A DNA stretch of 32,131 nucleotides from Clostridia bacterium (GTDB lineage Bacteria > Bacillota > Clostridia > Oscillospirales > CAG-272), in the NCBI GenBank assembly GCA_017396225.1, contig JAFQMP010000059.1:1-32131 (forward strand), in the 5' to 3' direction. Both the position numbers and the translations under genes were made by a program. Positions 6,934 through 16,767 of the stretch are shown here, one piece after another. How positions within the stretch are numbered: the first letter of the stretch is position 1; every line of letters starts with the position of its first letter. The notes under the pieces are model-generated. The model did no database searches, was not told the origin of the DNA, and was given only the letters and a program-made list of their open reading frames with translations.

Positions 6934-9900
6934 TCAGCCCTTGAAATACTTAACAGCAGATGCAAAAAGTCCCATATCATACGCGCCAAGCACGTTACGG
7001 TAAAGGTTCTTACCGATACGCTCGCTGTGGCCCATCTTACCGAGGACGCGGCCGTCGGGAGAAATGATACCCTCGATTGCGGCAATCGAGCCGTTGGGGT
7101 TGAAGGCGCTATCCATGGTGGGATTGCCTGCAAGGTCAACGTACTGGGTTGCAATCTGACCCTTAGCAGCAAGCTCAGAAACAAGCTCAGGGCTTGCGAG
7201 GAAGCGACCCTCACCGTGAGAAATCGGCACGGTGTAAATATCACCAACCTGCGTGTTTGCCAGCCAGGGCGACTTGTTGGTCGCAACACGGGTACGAACC
7301 AACATCGACTGGTGGCGGCCAATCACGTTATAGGTCAGGGTGGGACAGGTGGCATCGGTATCAATAATCTTACCGTATGGCACCAGACCAAGCTTGATAA
7401 GCGCCTGGAAGCCGTTGCAGATACCAAGCATCAGACCGTCGCGCTGCTCCAGGAGCCTTGTGACCTGCTCCTTCACCGCAGGGTTGCGGAAGAATGCGGT
7501 AATGAATTTTGCGGAGCCGTCGGGCTCGTCACCGCCCGAGAAGCCACCGGGAATAAATACCATCTGGCTGTCAGCCAGCTTGCGGGAAATTTCCTCAACA
7601 CTTCTTGCCACATCATCAGCAGTCAAGTTGCGAATCACGCAAATCTCGGCATCAGCACCTGCATTTATCAGCGCGCGTGCGGAATCGTACTCACAGTTGG
7701 TGCCGGGAAATACGGGAATCAACGCCTTGGGGCGCGCGCACTTAACGGCAGGTGCCACGTCAAAGCCGCCCTCATAGGTAAAGGTCGGTGCGGTCTGCTC
7801 CTTGGCGACGGCGCGGGTGGGATAAACGCCCTCAAGCACAGCCTCATTGATGGCAAGCAGGTCGGACAGAGTTTCCTTATCTGCACCGAGGTCAACCACG
7901 GCCTGGACGGTGGTTTCACCAATCAGCGTAGCGCACTCGCAATCCACAGTGCCCTCAATTTCAGCCACGATAAAGCCGTACATCGCACCGTTATACCACT
8001 CGGTGACAGTGCCGTTAGACCGGAAGCCAATCTCGTTACCAAAGCCCATTTTCATCACAGCCTCTGCAAGACCGTTCTCCACTGCCCACGCGGCCTTAAC
8101 CTTGCCTGCCTTGTGCTGCTTGTAGAAGCAATCCCAAACCTTCTTCTGTGCCTCGGCAGTGCCGTCCTTGGGTGCAAAGAGGTAAACAGGGTTGCCCGCT
8201 GCCTTGAATTCAGGCGTAATCACCTCTCCTGCAAGCACAGGGGCGATAGCGAAGGAAATGAGCGTCGGGGGAACGTCCATATCAAGGAAGGTACCCGACA
8301 TCGAGTCCTTACCGCCGATAGCGGCGGCACCCAGCTCAAGCTGTGCGTCCATAGCACCCAACAGTGCTGCAAAGGGCTTGCCCCAGCGTGTGGGCTCGGT
8401 GCGAAGCTTTTCAAAGAACTCCTGGAAGGTAAGGTAAGCCTTGCCGTAGTCACAGCCTGCGGCAACGAGCTTTGCCATAGAATGGTATACTGCGGCGTGT
8501 GCGCCTGTATAGGGGTCAACGCTCATCATATCGGGGTCAAATGCGTAGGCAAATACGCTTGCCTGCTCAGTCGTCTGACCGGGAAGAACAGGCAGGAGTG
8601 CTGCCATAGACTGCGCAGGAGTGCGCTGGGTCTTACCGCCGAAGGGCATGGTCACAGAGCCTGCACCAATCGTGCTGTCAAAGCGCTCCACAAGTCCACG
8701 GCGGCTGGCGGTTTTGAGGTCGCCTGCCATTTCACGCAGGGACTTGTACATTGCACGGGAAAGAACGGAAAGGTCCTTTTCCGTTACAGCAACCTTCGTG
8801 TGCTTATCTGCGCCGTTGGTATTGAGGAACGCACGGGAGAGGTCGGCAATAACATCACCCTTCCAGGTCATCACCATACGAGCTTCCTCAGTGACAACAG
8901 CAACGCGATAAGCCTCAAGATTCTCACCCTCGGCAAGTGCGATAAACTTGTCTGCGTCCTCGGCGGCTACGACAACTGCCATACGCTCCTGAGATTCAGA
9001 AATCGCAAGCTCGGTGCCGTCAAGGCCGTCATACTTCTTGCGAACTGCATCAAGGTCGATAGCAAGACCGTCTGCAAGCTCACCGATTGCAACCGATACA
9101 CCGCCTGCACCAAAGTCGTTGCAGCGCTTGACGAGGCGAGTTACCTCGGGGTTGCGGAACAGGCGCTGAATCTTGCGTTCCTCGGGAGCGTTACCCTTCT
9201 GCACCTCAGATGCCATGGTGGTCAGCGACTTCATATTGTGGCTCTTGGAGGAGCCTGTTGCACCGCCGATGCCGTCACGACCCGTGCGGCCGCCCAGAAG
9301 GACAATCACATCACCGGGTGCGGGACGCTCGCGGCGGACGTTATAAGCAGGTGCTGCAGCCACAACGGCACCGCACTCCATGCGCTTGGCAACAAAGCCC
9401 TCATGATATACCTCAGCAACGTGACCGGTGGCAAGACCAATCTGGTTACCGTAGGAGGAGTAGCCTGCTGCCGCAGTCTGCGCAATCTTACGCTGGGGCA
9501 GCTTGCCGGGCAAAGTTTCGGAAAGTGCGCGGCGGGGGTCACCGCCGCCTGTCACGCGCATTGCCTGATGCACGTAGGCACGACCCGACAGGGGGTCACG
9601 GATACAGCCGCCGATACAGGTAGCCGCACCGCCGAAGGGCTCAATCTCAGTGGGGTGGTTGTGGGTTTCGTTCTTGAACATCAAAAGCCAATCCTGGTCC
9701 TCGCCGTCTACCTTTGCGGTAACGTGAATCGAGCAGGCGTTAATCTCCTCACTCTCGTCAAGCTCAGGCAGCAGACCGCGCTTTTTCAGGGTCTTGGCAC
9801 CAATCGTGGCGATATCCATCAGGGTCTGGGGGCGCTTTGCAGCGCGCGCCTCGCCGTAAACCTCAACGCGTGCGGCAAGATAACGCTTGTATGCCTCTGC

Positions 9901-10626
9901 CACAGCGGGGTCGTCAATGCGCACATCGTCAATGTGCGTGGAAAAGGTGGTGTGACGGCAGTGGTCGGACCAGTAGGTATCAACCACGCGAATCTCGGTA
10001 ATGGTGGGGTCGCGCTTTTCCTCATCGCGGAAATAGGCTTGCAGGAATTTCAGGTCATCAATATCCATAGCAAGACCAAGCTTGTCAAGCAGGTCGGCAA
10101 GCCCCTTCTCATCAAGCGTGATAAAGCCCTCTACCACTGCAACCTTACCGGGCACAGCGTACTCGACGGCAAGCGTCTCGGGCTTATCAAGCGTAGCCTC
10201 GCGGCTTTCTACCGCGTTGATAACAAACTTCTTGACCGCGGCAACGTCACTGTCGGAAAGGTCACCTGCAAGCACGTAAACCTTGGCGGAGCGCACGGTA
10301 GGGCGGTCGCCCTGGCTCTGCAGCTGAATGCACTGTGCGGCGGAGTCGGCGCGCTGGTCAAACTGACCGGGCAGGGGCTCTACGGCAAAGACGGTGCCAC
10401 CCTGAAGGTCGAGCTCTGTGGTGACAATATCAAGCTGCGGCTCGGAAAAAATCGTGCGGACTGCCTTGTCAAACAGTGCCTCCTCGATATTCTCCACGTC
10501 GTAACGGTTAATCACACGGACACCCGTCAGCGCCTTGATACCGACAAGGGTGGAAAGCTCATGAAACAGGCCGTTTGCCTCGTGCGCAAGCTCTGCCTTT
10601 TTCTCTACGTATACTCTGTAAACCAT
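6934..10626 (-). CDS. purL: Phosphoribosylformylglycinamidine synthase, single-chain
   Basis: Converts FGAR, glutamine and ATP to FGAM, the fourth step of purine synthesis. The 1230-residue chain fuses synthetase and glutaminase and is of the length seen in Clostridia, Streptococcus and Bacteroidetes, slightly shorter than the E. coli enzyme. ETHNHPTEIEPFGGAATCIGG marks the first synthetase half. The C-terminal class I amidotransferase starts at ALIPVFPGTNCEYDSARA; its triad is complete, with Cys1070 in GICNGFQ, His1137 in SHGEGRF and the closing HSE (1200-1202). The start has AAAGGAG 8 nt upstream and follows the purD stop by 4 nt. It is the last gene of the operon. Unlike PurF upstream, this enzyme keeps an intact ammonia-generating site. 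Confidence 0.97.
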   Translation of the reverse strand: MVYRVYVEKKAELAHEANGLFHELSTLVGIKALTGVRVINRYDVENIEEALFDKAVRTIFSEPQLDIVTTELDLQGGTVFAVEPLPGQFDQRADSAAQCIQLQSQGDRPTVRSAKVYVLAGDLSDSDVAAVKKFVINAVESREATLDKPETLAVEYAVPGKVAVVEGFITLDEKGLADLLDKLGLAMDIDDLKFLQAYFRDEEKRDPTITEIRVVDTYWSDHCRHTTFSTHIDDVRIDDPAVAEAYKRYLAARVEVYGEARAAKRPQTLMDIATIGAKTLKKRGLLPELDESEEINACSIHVTAKVDGEDQDWLLMFKNETHNHPTEIEPFGGAATCIGGCIRDPLSGRAYVHQAMRVTGGGDPRRALSETLPGKLPQRKIAQTAAAGYSSYGNQIGLATGHVAEVYHEGFVAKRMECGAVVAAAPAYNVRRERPAPGDVIVLLGGRTGRDGIGGATGSSKSHNMKSLTTMASEVQKGNAPEERKIQRLFRNPEVTRLVKRCNDFGAGGVSVAIGELADGLAIDLDAVRKKYDGLDGTELAISESQERMAVVVAAEDADKFIALAEGENLEAYRVAVVTEEARMVMTWKGDVIADLSRAFLNTNGADKHTKVAVTEKDLSVLSRAMYKSLREMAGDLKTASRRGLVERFDSTIGAGSVTMPFGGKTQRTPAQSMAALLPVLPGQTTEQASVFAYAFDPDMMSVDPYTGAHAAVYHSMAKLVAAGCDYGKAYLTFQEFFEKLRTEPTRWGKPFAALLGAMDAQLELGAAAIGGKDSMSGTFLDMDVPPTLISFAIAPVLAGEVITPEFKAAGNPVYLFAPKDGTAEAQKKVWDCFYKQHKAGKVKAAWAVENGLAEAVMKMGFGNEIGFRSNGTVTEWYNGAMYGFIVAEIEGTVDCECATLIGETTVQAVVDLGADKETLSDLLAINEAVLEGVYPTRAVAKEQTAPTFTYEGGFDVAPAVKCARPKALIPVFPGTNCEYDSARALINAGADAEICVIRNLTADDVARSVEEISRKLADSQMVFIPGGFSGGDEPDGSAKFITAFFRNPAVKEQVTRLLEQRDGLMLGICNGFQALIKLGLVPYGKIIDTDATCPTLTYNVIGRHQSMLVRTRVATNKSPWLANTQVGDIYTVPISHGEGRFLASPELVSELAAKGQIATQYVDLAGNPTMDSAFNPNGSIAAIEGIISPDGRVLGKMGHSERIGKNLYRNVLGAYDMGLFASAVKYFKG

Positions 10627-10630
10627 ACGA

Positions 10631-11902
10631 TTACTCCTTTACCAAAGCTGCCATGGCACGTTTGCCGATGTCGTGGCGATAGAATGCATTGTCAAAATGT
10701 ACCTCGGCTACGCGTGCGTATGCCTTCTTAATTGCGCCCTCCAGTGTATCGTCCATGGCAGTGACGCCAAGCACGCGGCCGCCGTTTGTCACAACCGCGC
10801 CGTCCTTCAGCGCCGCACCTGCCACGAATACGTGGGGGCGCGCCTCCTCGCTCATGGTAATGGGGAAGCCCTTGTCATACTTCTGGGGGTAGCCCTCAGA
10901 TGCCATAACCACGCAGCAAGCGGAGCCAGTCGAGAATTTCACCTCGCAGTCGGCAAGTCGCTCCTCGGTGACCGCCTGCATAATCGTGAGCAAATCGCTT
11001 TCGAGCAGGGGCAGGACAACCTGCGTTTCGGGGTCGCCGAAGCGGCAGTTATACTCAATCACCTTGGGCCCCTTGGGGGTGAGCATCAGACCAAAGTAGA
11101 GGCAGCCCTTGAAGGTGCGACCCTCGGCATTCATCGCTGCCATGGTAGGCAGGAAAATGGTATCCATACAAACCTTGGCAATATCCGCGGTGTAATAGGG
11201 GTTGGGCGCAATCGTGCCCATGCCGCCCGTGTTCAGACCCTCATCGTTATCGTGGGCGCGCTTGTGGTCCATAGAGGATACCATGGGGACCATTGTCTTA
11301 CCGTCGGTAAAGGCAAGAACCGAAACCTCGGGACCGGTCAGGAACTCCTCCACAACAATCTGGTTGCCACTCTTACCGAAGACCTTGTCCTCCATAATCG
11401 AGCGGACGGCGTCCATAGCCTCCTCACGGGTGGTGGCGATGATAACGCCCTTGCCAAGTGCCAGACCGTCAGCCTTGACAACAATCGGAATCTCAGCGGT
11501 TTCCAGATATGCCAGTGCCTTAGCGGGGTCATCAAAGACCTCATAGGTGGCGGTGGGAATACCGTATTTCTTCATCAGATTCTTGGAAAAGACCTTGCTG
11601 CCCTCGATGATGGCGGCTGCCTTATTCGGGCCAAAGCAAGGAATACCGTGTGCCGTCAGGGCATCTACTGCGCCAAGCACCAGCGGGTCATCGGGCGCAA
11701 CAACGGCGTAATCAATCTTATTTTCGTAAGCGAAGGTGACAATGGCATCAATATCTGTCGCCGCAATCGGCACACAGGTGGCATCGTCCTTCATACCGCC
11801 GTTACCCGGCAGGGCAAAAATTTCTGTTACGGTGGGGTTCTTGGCAATCGAGCGAATGATTGCGTGCTCTCTGCCGCCGCCACCAACGACCATTACTTTC
11901 AT
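10631..11902 (-). CDS. purD: Phosphoribosylamine-glycine ligase (GAR synthetase)
   Basis: ATP-dependent ligation of glycine to 5-phosphoribosylamine, the second step of purine synthesis. The 423-residue protein has the N-terminal GGGGREHAI loop, an ATP-grasp domain (MKKYGIPTATYEVFDDPAKAL, then IVVKADGLALGKGVI) and the metal and ATP site region EYNCRFGDPETQ. The ATG at 11902 is chosen because AAAGGAG precedes it and the protein starts at the conserved MKVMVVGGGGREHAI. A longer frame would overlap glyA. It lies 13 nt after glyA, which makes glycine, its substrate, and 4 nt before purL. Its other substrate, the unstable phosphoribosylamine, must come from the unusual PurF of this operon. Confidence 0.97.
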   Translation of the reverse strand: MKVMVVGGGGREHAIIRSIAKNPTVTEIFALPGNGGMKDDATCVPIAATDIDAIVTFAYENKIDYAVVAPDDPLVLGAVDALTAHGIPCFGPNKAAAIIEGSKVFSKNLMKKYGIPTATYEVFDDPAKALAYLETAEIPIVVKADGLALGKGVIIATTREEAMDAVRSIMEDKVFGKSGNQIVVEEFLTGPEVSVLAFTDGKTMVPMVSSMDHKRAHDNDEGLNTGGMGTIAPNPYYTADIAKVCMDTIFLPTMAAMNAEGRTFKGCLYFGLMLTPKGPKVIEYNCRFGDPETQVVLPLLESDLLTIMQAVTEERLADCEVKFSTGSACCVVMASEGYPQKYDKGFPITMSEEARPHVFVAGAALKDGAVVTNGGRVLGVTAMDDTLEGAIKKAYARVAEVHFDNAFYRHDIGKRAMAALVKE

Positions 11903-11915
11903 CGTGAATGCTCCT

Positions 11916-13154
11916 TTACTCGTAAATCGGGAATTTTTCGCACAGCGCGATAACCTCGGCAGTGACGCGCTCACGGTTGCCCTCAAAATCAGCGGCAACA
12001 TCGCGCATCCAGCCTGCAATCAGCTTCATTTCCTCTACACCGAAGCCACGGGTCGTCACAGCGGGCGTACCGACGCGGATACCGCTGGTAACGAAGGGCT
12101 TTTCAGGGTCATTGGGAATGGCGTTCTTATTGACGGTGATATGCACCTCATCAAGACGCTTTTCCATTTCCTTGCCCGTGATGCCGAAGGGGCGCAGGTC
12201 AATGAGCATCAGGTGGTTATCGGTATCACCCGACACCACGCGGAAGCCTGCCTCAACCAGTGCATCGCAAAGCACCTTGGCATTCGTGACAACATTCTGC
12301 TGATAGGTGCGGAACTCCTCGGTCATCGCCTCACCGAGCGCCACTGCCTTAGCGGCGATGATGTGCATAAGGGGGCCGCCCTGCGTGCCGGGGAATACTG
12401 CCTTATCAATCTGCTTGGCAAGCTCCTCACGGCAGAGAATCAGACCGCCGCGCGGACCGCGCAGCGTCTTATGGGTGGTGGTGGTCACCACATCGGCATA
12501 GGGCACGGGAGAGGGGTGAAGACCCGCTGCAACCAGACCTGCAATATGCGCCATATCCACCATATAGTAGGCACCGACCTCCTTGGCAATCTTACCGATT
12601 GCCTCAAAGTCAATGGTGCGGGAATAAGCGCTTGCACCTGCAATAATCAGCTTGGGCTTGCACTCCAGCGCCACGCGGCGGATATCCTCGTAATCCAGCA
12701 TCTCGGTTTCGTCCGACACGCTGTAAGGAACAATGTTGAAATATTTACCCGAAATATTGACGGGAGAGCCGTGGGAGAGGTGACCGCCGTGGGCAAGATT
12801 CAGACCCATTACGGTGTCACCGGGATTGACAAGTGCAAAGAACACGGCAAGGTTGGCGTTTGCACCGCTGTGGGGCTGCACGTTGGCATGCTCTGCGCCA
12901 AAGAGCTTTTTGGCACGCTCACGTGCGATGTCCTCCACGATATCCACATACTGACAACCGCCGTAGTAGCGCTTGCCGGGGAAGCCCTCGGCATACTTGT
13001 TGGTGAGCACCGTGCCTGCCGCCATCAATACAGCCTTGGACACGATATTTTCGGAGGCAATCAGCTCAATGTTATGGCGCTGACGGCCAAGCTCCAGCGA
13101 GCAGGCATCATACACCTCTTTGTCATAGTGAACAAGTTCATCAAAAAAATTCAT
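11916..13154 (-). CDS. glyA: Serine hydroxymethyltransferase
   Basis: PLP enzyme interconverting serine plus tetrahydrofolate with glycine plus 5,10-methylene-THF. The 412-residue length is standard. The PLP-binding lysine is Lys229 in [15 protein letters not shown]; the N-terminal IELIASEN and the [15 protein letters not shown] substrate segment are typical. The ribosome-binding site (AAGGGTAGGG) is imperfect. Its place inside the purine operon is logical: it delivers glycine to PurD and, through the folate cycle, formyl groups to PurN and PurH. The riboswitch at the head of the operon responds to shortage of exactly that folate cofactor. There are 21 nt to purH upstream and 13 nt to purD downstream. 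Confidence 0.97.
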   Translation of the reverse strand: MNFFDELVHYDKEVYDACSLELGRQRHNIELIASENIVSKAVLMAAGTVLTNKYAEGFPGKRYYGGCQYVDIVEDIARERAKKLFGAEHANVQPHSGANANLAVFFALVNPGDTVMGLNLAHGGHLSHGSPVNISGKYFNIVPYSVSDETEMLDYEDIRRVALECKPKLIIAGASAYSRTIDFEAIGKIAKEVGAYYMVDMAHIAGLVAAGLHPSPVPYADVVTTTTHKTLRGPRGGLILCREELAKQIDKAVFPGTQGGPLMHIIAAKAVALGEAMTEEFRTYQQNVVTNAKVLCDALVEAGFRVVSGDTDNHLMLIDLRPFGITGKEMEKRLDEVHITVNKNAIPNDPEKPFVTSGIRVGTPAVTTRGFGVEEMKLIAGWMRDVAADFEGNRERVTAEVIALCEKFPIYE

Positions 13155-13175
13155 CTTGGTACCCTACCCTTTTTA

Positions 13176-14360
13176 TCAGTGGTGGAAGAGGCGCATACCG
13201 GTAAACGCCATGGTCATGCCGTACTTGTTGCAGCATTCAATCACAAGGTCATCGCGAATCGAGCCGCCGGGCTGCGCGATATAGGAAACGCCGCTTCTCT
13301 TGCAGCGCTCTACGTTGTCGCTGAAGGGGAAGAAGGCATCAGAGCCGCAGGCAACACCGGTAATGGTATCAAGGTAAGCGCGCTGCTCCTCACGGGTGAA
13401 GGGCGCAGGCTGACAGGTAAAGTATTTCTGCCAGTTGCCGTCAGCGCAGACGTCCTCCTCGTTTTGGTTGATATAGCCGTCAATGACGTTGTCGCGGTCG
13501 GGGCGACCGAGGGTTGCCTTGAAGGGCAGCCCCAGCACCTTTTCGTGCTGACGGAGGAACCAGGTATCTGCCTTGCCGCCTGCAAGACGGGTGCAGTGCA
13601 CGCGGGACTGCTGACCTGCACCCACACCGATTGCCTGACCGTCAACAGCGTAGCAAACCGAATTGGACTGCGTATATTTGAGGGTGATGAGCGCCACAAT
13701 CAAATCGCGGACAGCACTCTCGGGCATATCCTTGTTCTCGGTGACGATATTTTCCAAAAGCGCGCGGTTGATTTCAAAATTGTTTCTGCCCTGCTCAAAG
13801 GTAATGCCGAACACCTGCTTGCGCTCGATAGCATCAGGCACGTAGTTCGGGTCAATTTCTACTATATTATAGTTGCCCTTCTTTTTGGTTTTGAGGATTT
13901 CCAGTGCCTCGGGCTCGTAGCCGGGAGCGATGATACCGTCGGACACCTCGCGCTTGAGCATCAGCGCGGTGGTGACATCACAGACGTCGGAAAGCGCAAC
14001 CCAGTCGCCGAAGGAGCACATACGGTCAGTACCGCGTGCACGCGCGTAAGCGCAAGCGAGGAGAGAGTCGTCAAGCCCCTCAATGTCATCAACAAAGCAA
14101 GCCTTTTTGAGGGAATCGGAAAGCTTGACACCGACAGCCGCCGAGGTGGGGCTGACGTGCTTGAAGGAGGTAACGGCAGGGAGTCCCAGCGCCTCCTTCA
14201 GCTCCTTGACAAGCTGCCAGGAATTAAAGGCATCAAGGAAATTGATATAGCCGGGACGACCCGAAAGGATTTTAATGGGCAATTCACTGCCGTCATGCAT
14301 ATAGATGCGTGCGGGCTTCTGGTTGGGGTTGCAGCCGTATTTGAGCTCAAATTCTTTCAT
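13176..14360 (-). CDS. purH: AICAR formyltransferase (short PurH, transformylase domain only)
   Basis: Transfers a formyl group from 10-formyl-THF to AICAR, giving FAICAR. The 394 residues cover only the transformylase half; the methylglyoxal-synthase-like cyclohydrolase domain of the usual bifunctional PurH (about 510 residues) is missing. The catalytic Lys67-His68 pair is in SFKHVSPTSAAVG. The middle and C-terminal regions (SNSVCYAVDGQAIGVGAGQQSRVHCTR split by the substrate loop, then FPFSDNVERCKRSGVSYIAQPGGSIRDD in parts) are conserved. The ATG has GAGAGGG upstream. The cyclohydrolase step is provided by the separate gene 14 nt upstream. The substrate ZMP is the riboswitch ligand family sensed by the operon leader. 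Confidence 0.93.
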   Translation of the reverse strand: MKEFELKYGCNPNQKPARIYMHDGSELPIKILSGRPGYINFLDAFNSWQLVKELKEALGLPAVTSFKHVSPTSAAVGVKLSDSLKKACFVDDIEGLDDSLLACAYARARGTDRMCSFGDWVALSDVCDVTTALMLKREVSDGIIAPGYEPEALEILKTKKKGNYNIVEIDPNYVPDAIERKQVFGITFEQGRNNFEINRALLENIVTENKDMPESAVRDLIVALITLKYTQSNSVCYAVDGQAIGVGAGQQSRVHCTRLAGGKADTWFLRQHEKVLGLPFKATLGRPDRDNVIDGYINQNEEDVCADGNWQKYFTCQPAPFTREEQRAYLDTITGVACGSDAFFPFSDNVERCKRSGVSYIAQPGGSIRDDLVIECCNKYGMTMAFTGMRLFHH

Positions 14361-14374
14361 ATTGATGCCCTCTC

Positions 14375-15085
14375 TTATTTATTCTTGTTGATAATAATCT
14401 CGGTGGGTGCGGAGCCGTCAAGCGGTACAACACGCACGAAAAGCGACACCTTGTTATCGGGATTCAGGTTCTTCCAGAGCAGGTCGGACAGCTCCTTGGC
14501 GGTATTGGGGAGTGCAATCTCCTCAGGCTCGCCATAGAAGGAAGGAATGGGGTTTCCGTCACACTTGTAGGTGTGAATGAAGTGACCGATGCCTGCGCGA
14601 GGCACATAGCGGTAAAAGTAGCGATTGCAGACCTCGGGATTGCCGTTTGCGCTCTTGAGGATAGACATGGTATAGGTAAAGTCGCCCTCGCCGTAGGTCA
14701 CCATACCCGAAATGCGGGGGGTGTAATTGGGGCAATCGGGTTCAAATTCTCTGGTCATCAGCGCGTCCTCAAAGGATTTGCCTGCCACGAGGTGGTCATA
14801 AATGGTATCGGTCTGGTCACCGTTGGTGACAACGTCGATATTATCCTTAACGAGATAAGGATTATAGATAATCAGGCTGGGGTCGGAGAGCTTACTCTCA
14901 TCAAACGCCTTGGTACGCATACCGCCCGCAAAGCGCTCAAACACGCGGTTGCGGCTGTTCTCACTGCGACCCATAATAAAGTACGCAATCATCGCACTCT
15001 TGCCGTCGGCAGATTTGCCGAGAATAATGCCGCGACCGGGGTAGCTGTTTTCCTTCAAAAGCTTGCTGATGTCAAACAATGCCAT
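14375..15085 (-). CDS. IMP cyclohydrolase (PurO-like, stand-alone)
   Basis: Predicted to close the purine ring, FAICAR to IMP. The 236-residue protein resembles the IMP cyclohydrolase family first described as archaeal PurO: an N-terminal NSYPGRGIILG, then YFIMGRSENSRNRVF, and a central YGEGDFTYTMSI segment. It is not the methylglyoxal-synthase-like domain of ordinary PurH. Position supports the role, since it lies directly between purN and a PurH lacking its cyclohydrolase half. The start at 15085 is chosen because longer frames overlap the end of purN and lack a ribosome-binding site; the site used (AGTGGA) is modest. The family assignment rests on motif memory, so confidence is good rather than complete. 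Confidence 0.82.
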   Translation of the reverse strand: MALFDISKLLKENSYPGRGIILGKSADGKSAMIAYFIMGRSENSRNRVFERFAGGMRTKAFDESKLSDPSLIIYNPYLVKDNIDVVTNGDQTDTIYDHLVAGKSFEDALMTREFEPDCPNYTPRISGMVTYGEGDFTYTMSILKSANGNPEVCNRYFYRYVPRAGIGHFIHTYKCDGNPIPSFYGEPEEIALPNTAKELSDLLWKNLNPDNKVSLFVRVVPLDGSAPTEIIINKNK

Positions 15086-15110
15086 GTTTTTTCCACTCTT
15101 TCTTTTTCTA

Positions 15111-15719
15111 TTATTTGCTTTGGGCAATCGCTGCTGCCACCAGCTCGGTGGCGCGGGGCAGAATCAGCCATTCGGCCTCCTCCATCACGCGGCGCTGCAG
15201 AATTTCAGGGGTATCTCCCTCCCTGACCTCAACCGCCTTTTGCAGAATGATGCGGCCACCGTCGGGAATTTCATTGACAAAATGCACCGTTGCACCCGTC
15301 ACCTTGACGCCGTAAGCAAGCGCCGCCTCGTGCACGTGCAGGCCGTAAAAGCCCTCTCCGCAAAAGGAAGGAATCAGTGAGGGGTGAACATTCAGAATAC
15401 GCTCAGAGTACGCGTCTGTCACGCGCTTGGTGAGAATCACCATAAAGCCTGCAAGGACGATGAGGTCAATCTCAGCCGCCGCGAGCGTTTCAAGCAGCTT
15501 ATCCTCAAACGCCGTCTGCGAGCCAAGCTCCTTTTTGGAGATGACTGCCGTCGCGATGCCTGCGTTTTGCGCGCGGGTCAGCGCGTAAGCGTTCGCGTTG
15601 TTGGAAATCACAAGCGAGATTTTGCCGCTTGTGATAATTCCTGCCTGTTCAGCATCAATAAGGGCCTGCAGATTGGTGCCGCCCCCCGATACCAGTACAG
15701 CTATCCTTGCCTGCTTCAT
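15111..15719 (-). CDS. purN: Phosphoribosylglycinamide formyltransferase (GAR transformylase)
   Basis: Transfers a formyl group from 10-formyl-THF to GAR, the third step of purine synthesis. The 202-residue protein has the N-terminal [14 protein letters not shown] phosphate loop. The catalytic triad is Asn110 and His112 in [11 protein letters not shown] and Asp153 in PDGG. Its ATG overlaps the purM stop as ATGA (15716-15719), a classic sign of translational coupling. It is 25 nt upstream of the cyclohydrolase gene. As a 10-formyl-THF user it is one of the two steps that stall when the folate pool is low. Confidence 0.97.
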   Translation of the reverse strand: MKQARIAVLVSGGGTNLQALIDAEQAGIITSGKISLVISNNANAYALTRAQNAGIATAVISKKELGSQTAFEDKLLETLAAAEIDLIVLAGFMVILTKRVTDAYSERILNVHPSLIPSFCGEGFYGLHVHEAALAYGVKVTGATVHFVNEIPDGGRIILQKAVEVREGDTPEILQRRVMEEAEWLILPRATELVAAAIAQSK

Positions 15720-16765
15720 TTCAGGACCACCTTGTCCTCGCCCTTGACAATCTTACCGATGAGGTAAGCGTCCTCGCCGTGTGCGCGCAGGATTTCAAGC
15801 GCCTTATCAGCCTCAGCAGCGGGAACAACGATGCTCATACCAACACCCATGTTATAAGTGTTGAACATATCGCGCTCGGGGATATTGCCGGTCTTGGCAA
15901 TCAAATCGAAGATAGGCAGCACGCGAACGGCGCTCTTATCAATTTCAGCGCAAAGACCATCGGGAATGCTGCGCGGGATATTCTCGTAGAAGCCGCCGCC
16001 CGTGATGTGAGAAATGCCCTTCACATCAACCTGCTCAAGGAGAGCGAGAACAGACTTCACGTAAATCCTGGTGGGGGTGAGCAGGGTTTCTGCAATCGTC
16101 TTGCCACCGAGTGCCTCGCAGGGGGCGTAAATCTCTGCAGGGTTGGCATCAATGTTAAACACCTTGCGAATGAGGGAAAAGCCGTTGGAGTGGATACCCG
16201 AGGAGGCAAGTGCAATGACAACATCACCCTCTGCCATTCTCTCGTTCTTGAGAATCTTCTTTTTATCCACCACGCCGACGGCAAAGCCGCCGATATCGTA
16301 ATCCTCCACGGGCATCAGACCGGGGTGCTCCGCGGTTTCGCCGCCGATGAGTGCGGCACCCGACTGGACGCAGCCCTCCGCGACACCACCAACGATAGCA
16401 GCAATCTTCTCGGGGAAATTCTTGCCGCATGCAATATAATCAAGGAAGAAGAGGGGCTTTGCGCCGACGCAGATAATGTCGTTCACACACATCGCAACGG
16501 CATCAATGCCGATGGTATCGTGCTTGTCCATCAGAATGGCAAGCTTGACCTTGGTGCCGCAGCCGTCGGTGCCCGAAACAAGAACGGGCTCCTCCATACC
16601 TGCAATATTCAGACCAAAGCAGCCGCCAAAGCCGCCCACGTCATCAAGGCACCCCTCGTTTCTGGTGCGCTTGATGTGCTTTTTCATCAGTTCAACTGCG
16701 CGGTAACCCGCGGTAATGTCAACGCCTGCTGCTGCATAGCTTTCAGATTTAGATTGATTGTGCAT
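15716..16765 (-). CDS. purM: Phosphoribosylformylglycinamidine cyclo-ligase (AIR synthetase)
   Basis: ATP-dependent cyclisation of FGAM to AIR, the fifth step. The 349-residue protein carries [14 protein letters not shown], the [22 protein letters not shown]-site segment and [13 protein letters not shown], all standard for PurM and shared in fold with the PurL synthetase halves. The ATG at 16765 is preferred because AAGGAAG precedes it; upstream extension would run into purF. It begins 2 nt after the purF stop and ends in a 4-nt overlap with purN. Confidence 0.97.
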   Translation of the reverse strand: MHNQSKSESYAAAGVDITAGYRAVELMKKHIKRTRNEGCLDDVGGFGGCFGLNIAGMEEPVLVSGTDGCGTKVKLAILMDKHDTIGIDAVAMCVNDIICVGAKPLFFLDYIACGKNFPEKIAAIVGGVAEGCVQSGAALIGGETAEHPGLMPVEDYDIGGFAVGVVDKKKILKNERMAEGDVVIALASSGIHSNGFSLIRKVFNIDANPAEIYAPCEALGGKTIAETLLTPTRIYVKSVLALLEQVDVKGISHITGGGFYENIPRSIPDGLCAEIDKSAVRVLPIFDLIAKTGNIPERDMFNTYNMGVGMSIVVPAAEADKALEILRAHGEDAYLIGKIVKGEDKVVLK

Positions 16766-16767
16766 AA

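Noticed and set aside
7027..10731. A 1234-codon open frame on the plus strand, antisense to purL.
   Set aside because: It mirrors purL almost exactly, has no ribosome-binding site or recognisable domain, and its composition is what codon bias in purL would generate. PurL on the other strand has complete family motifs.
11736..14537. A 933-codon plus-strand open frame across purD, glyA and purH.
   Set aside because: It spans three well-supported minus-strand genes and their intergenic gaps, and its translation shows no family signature.
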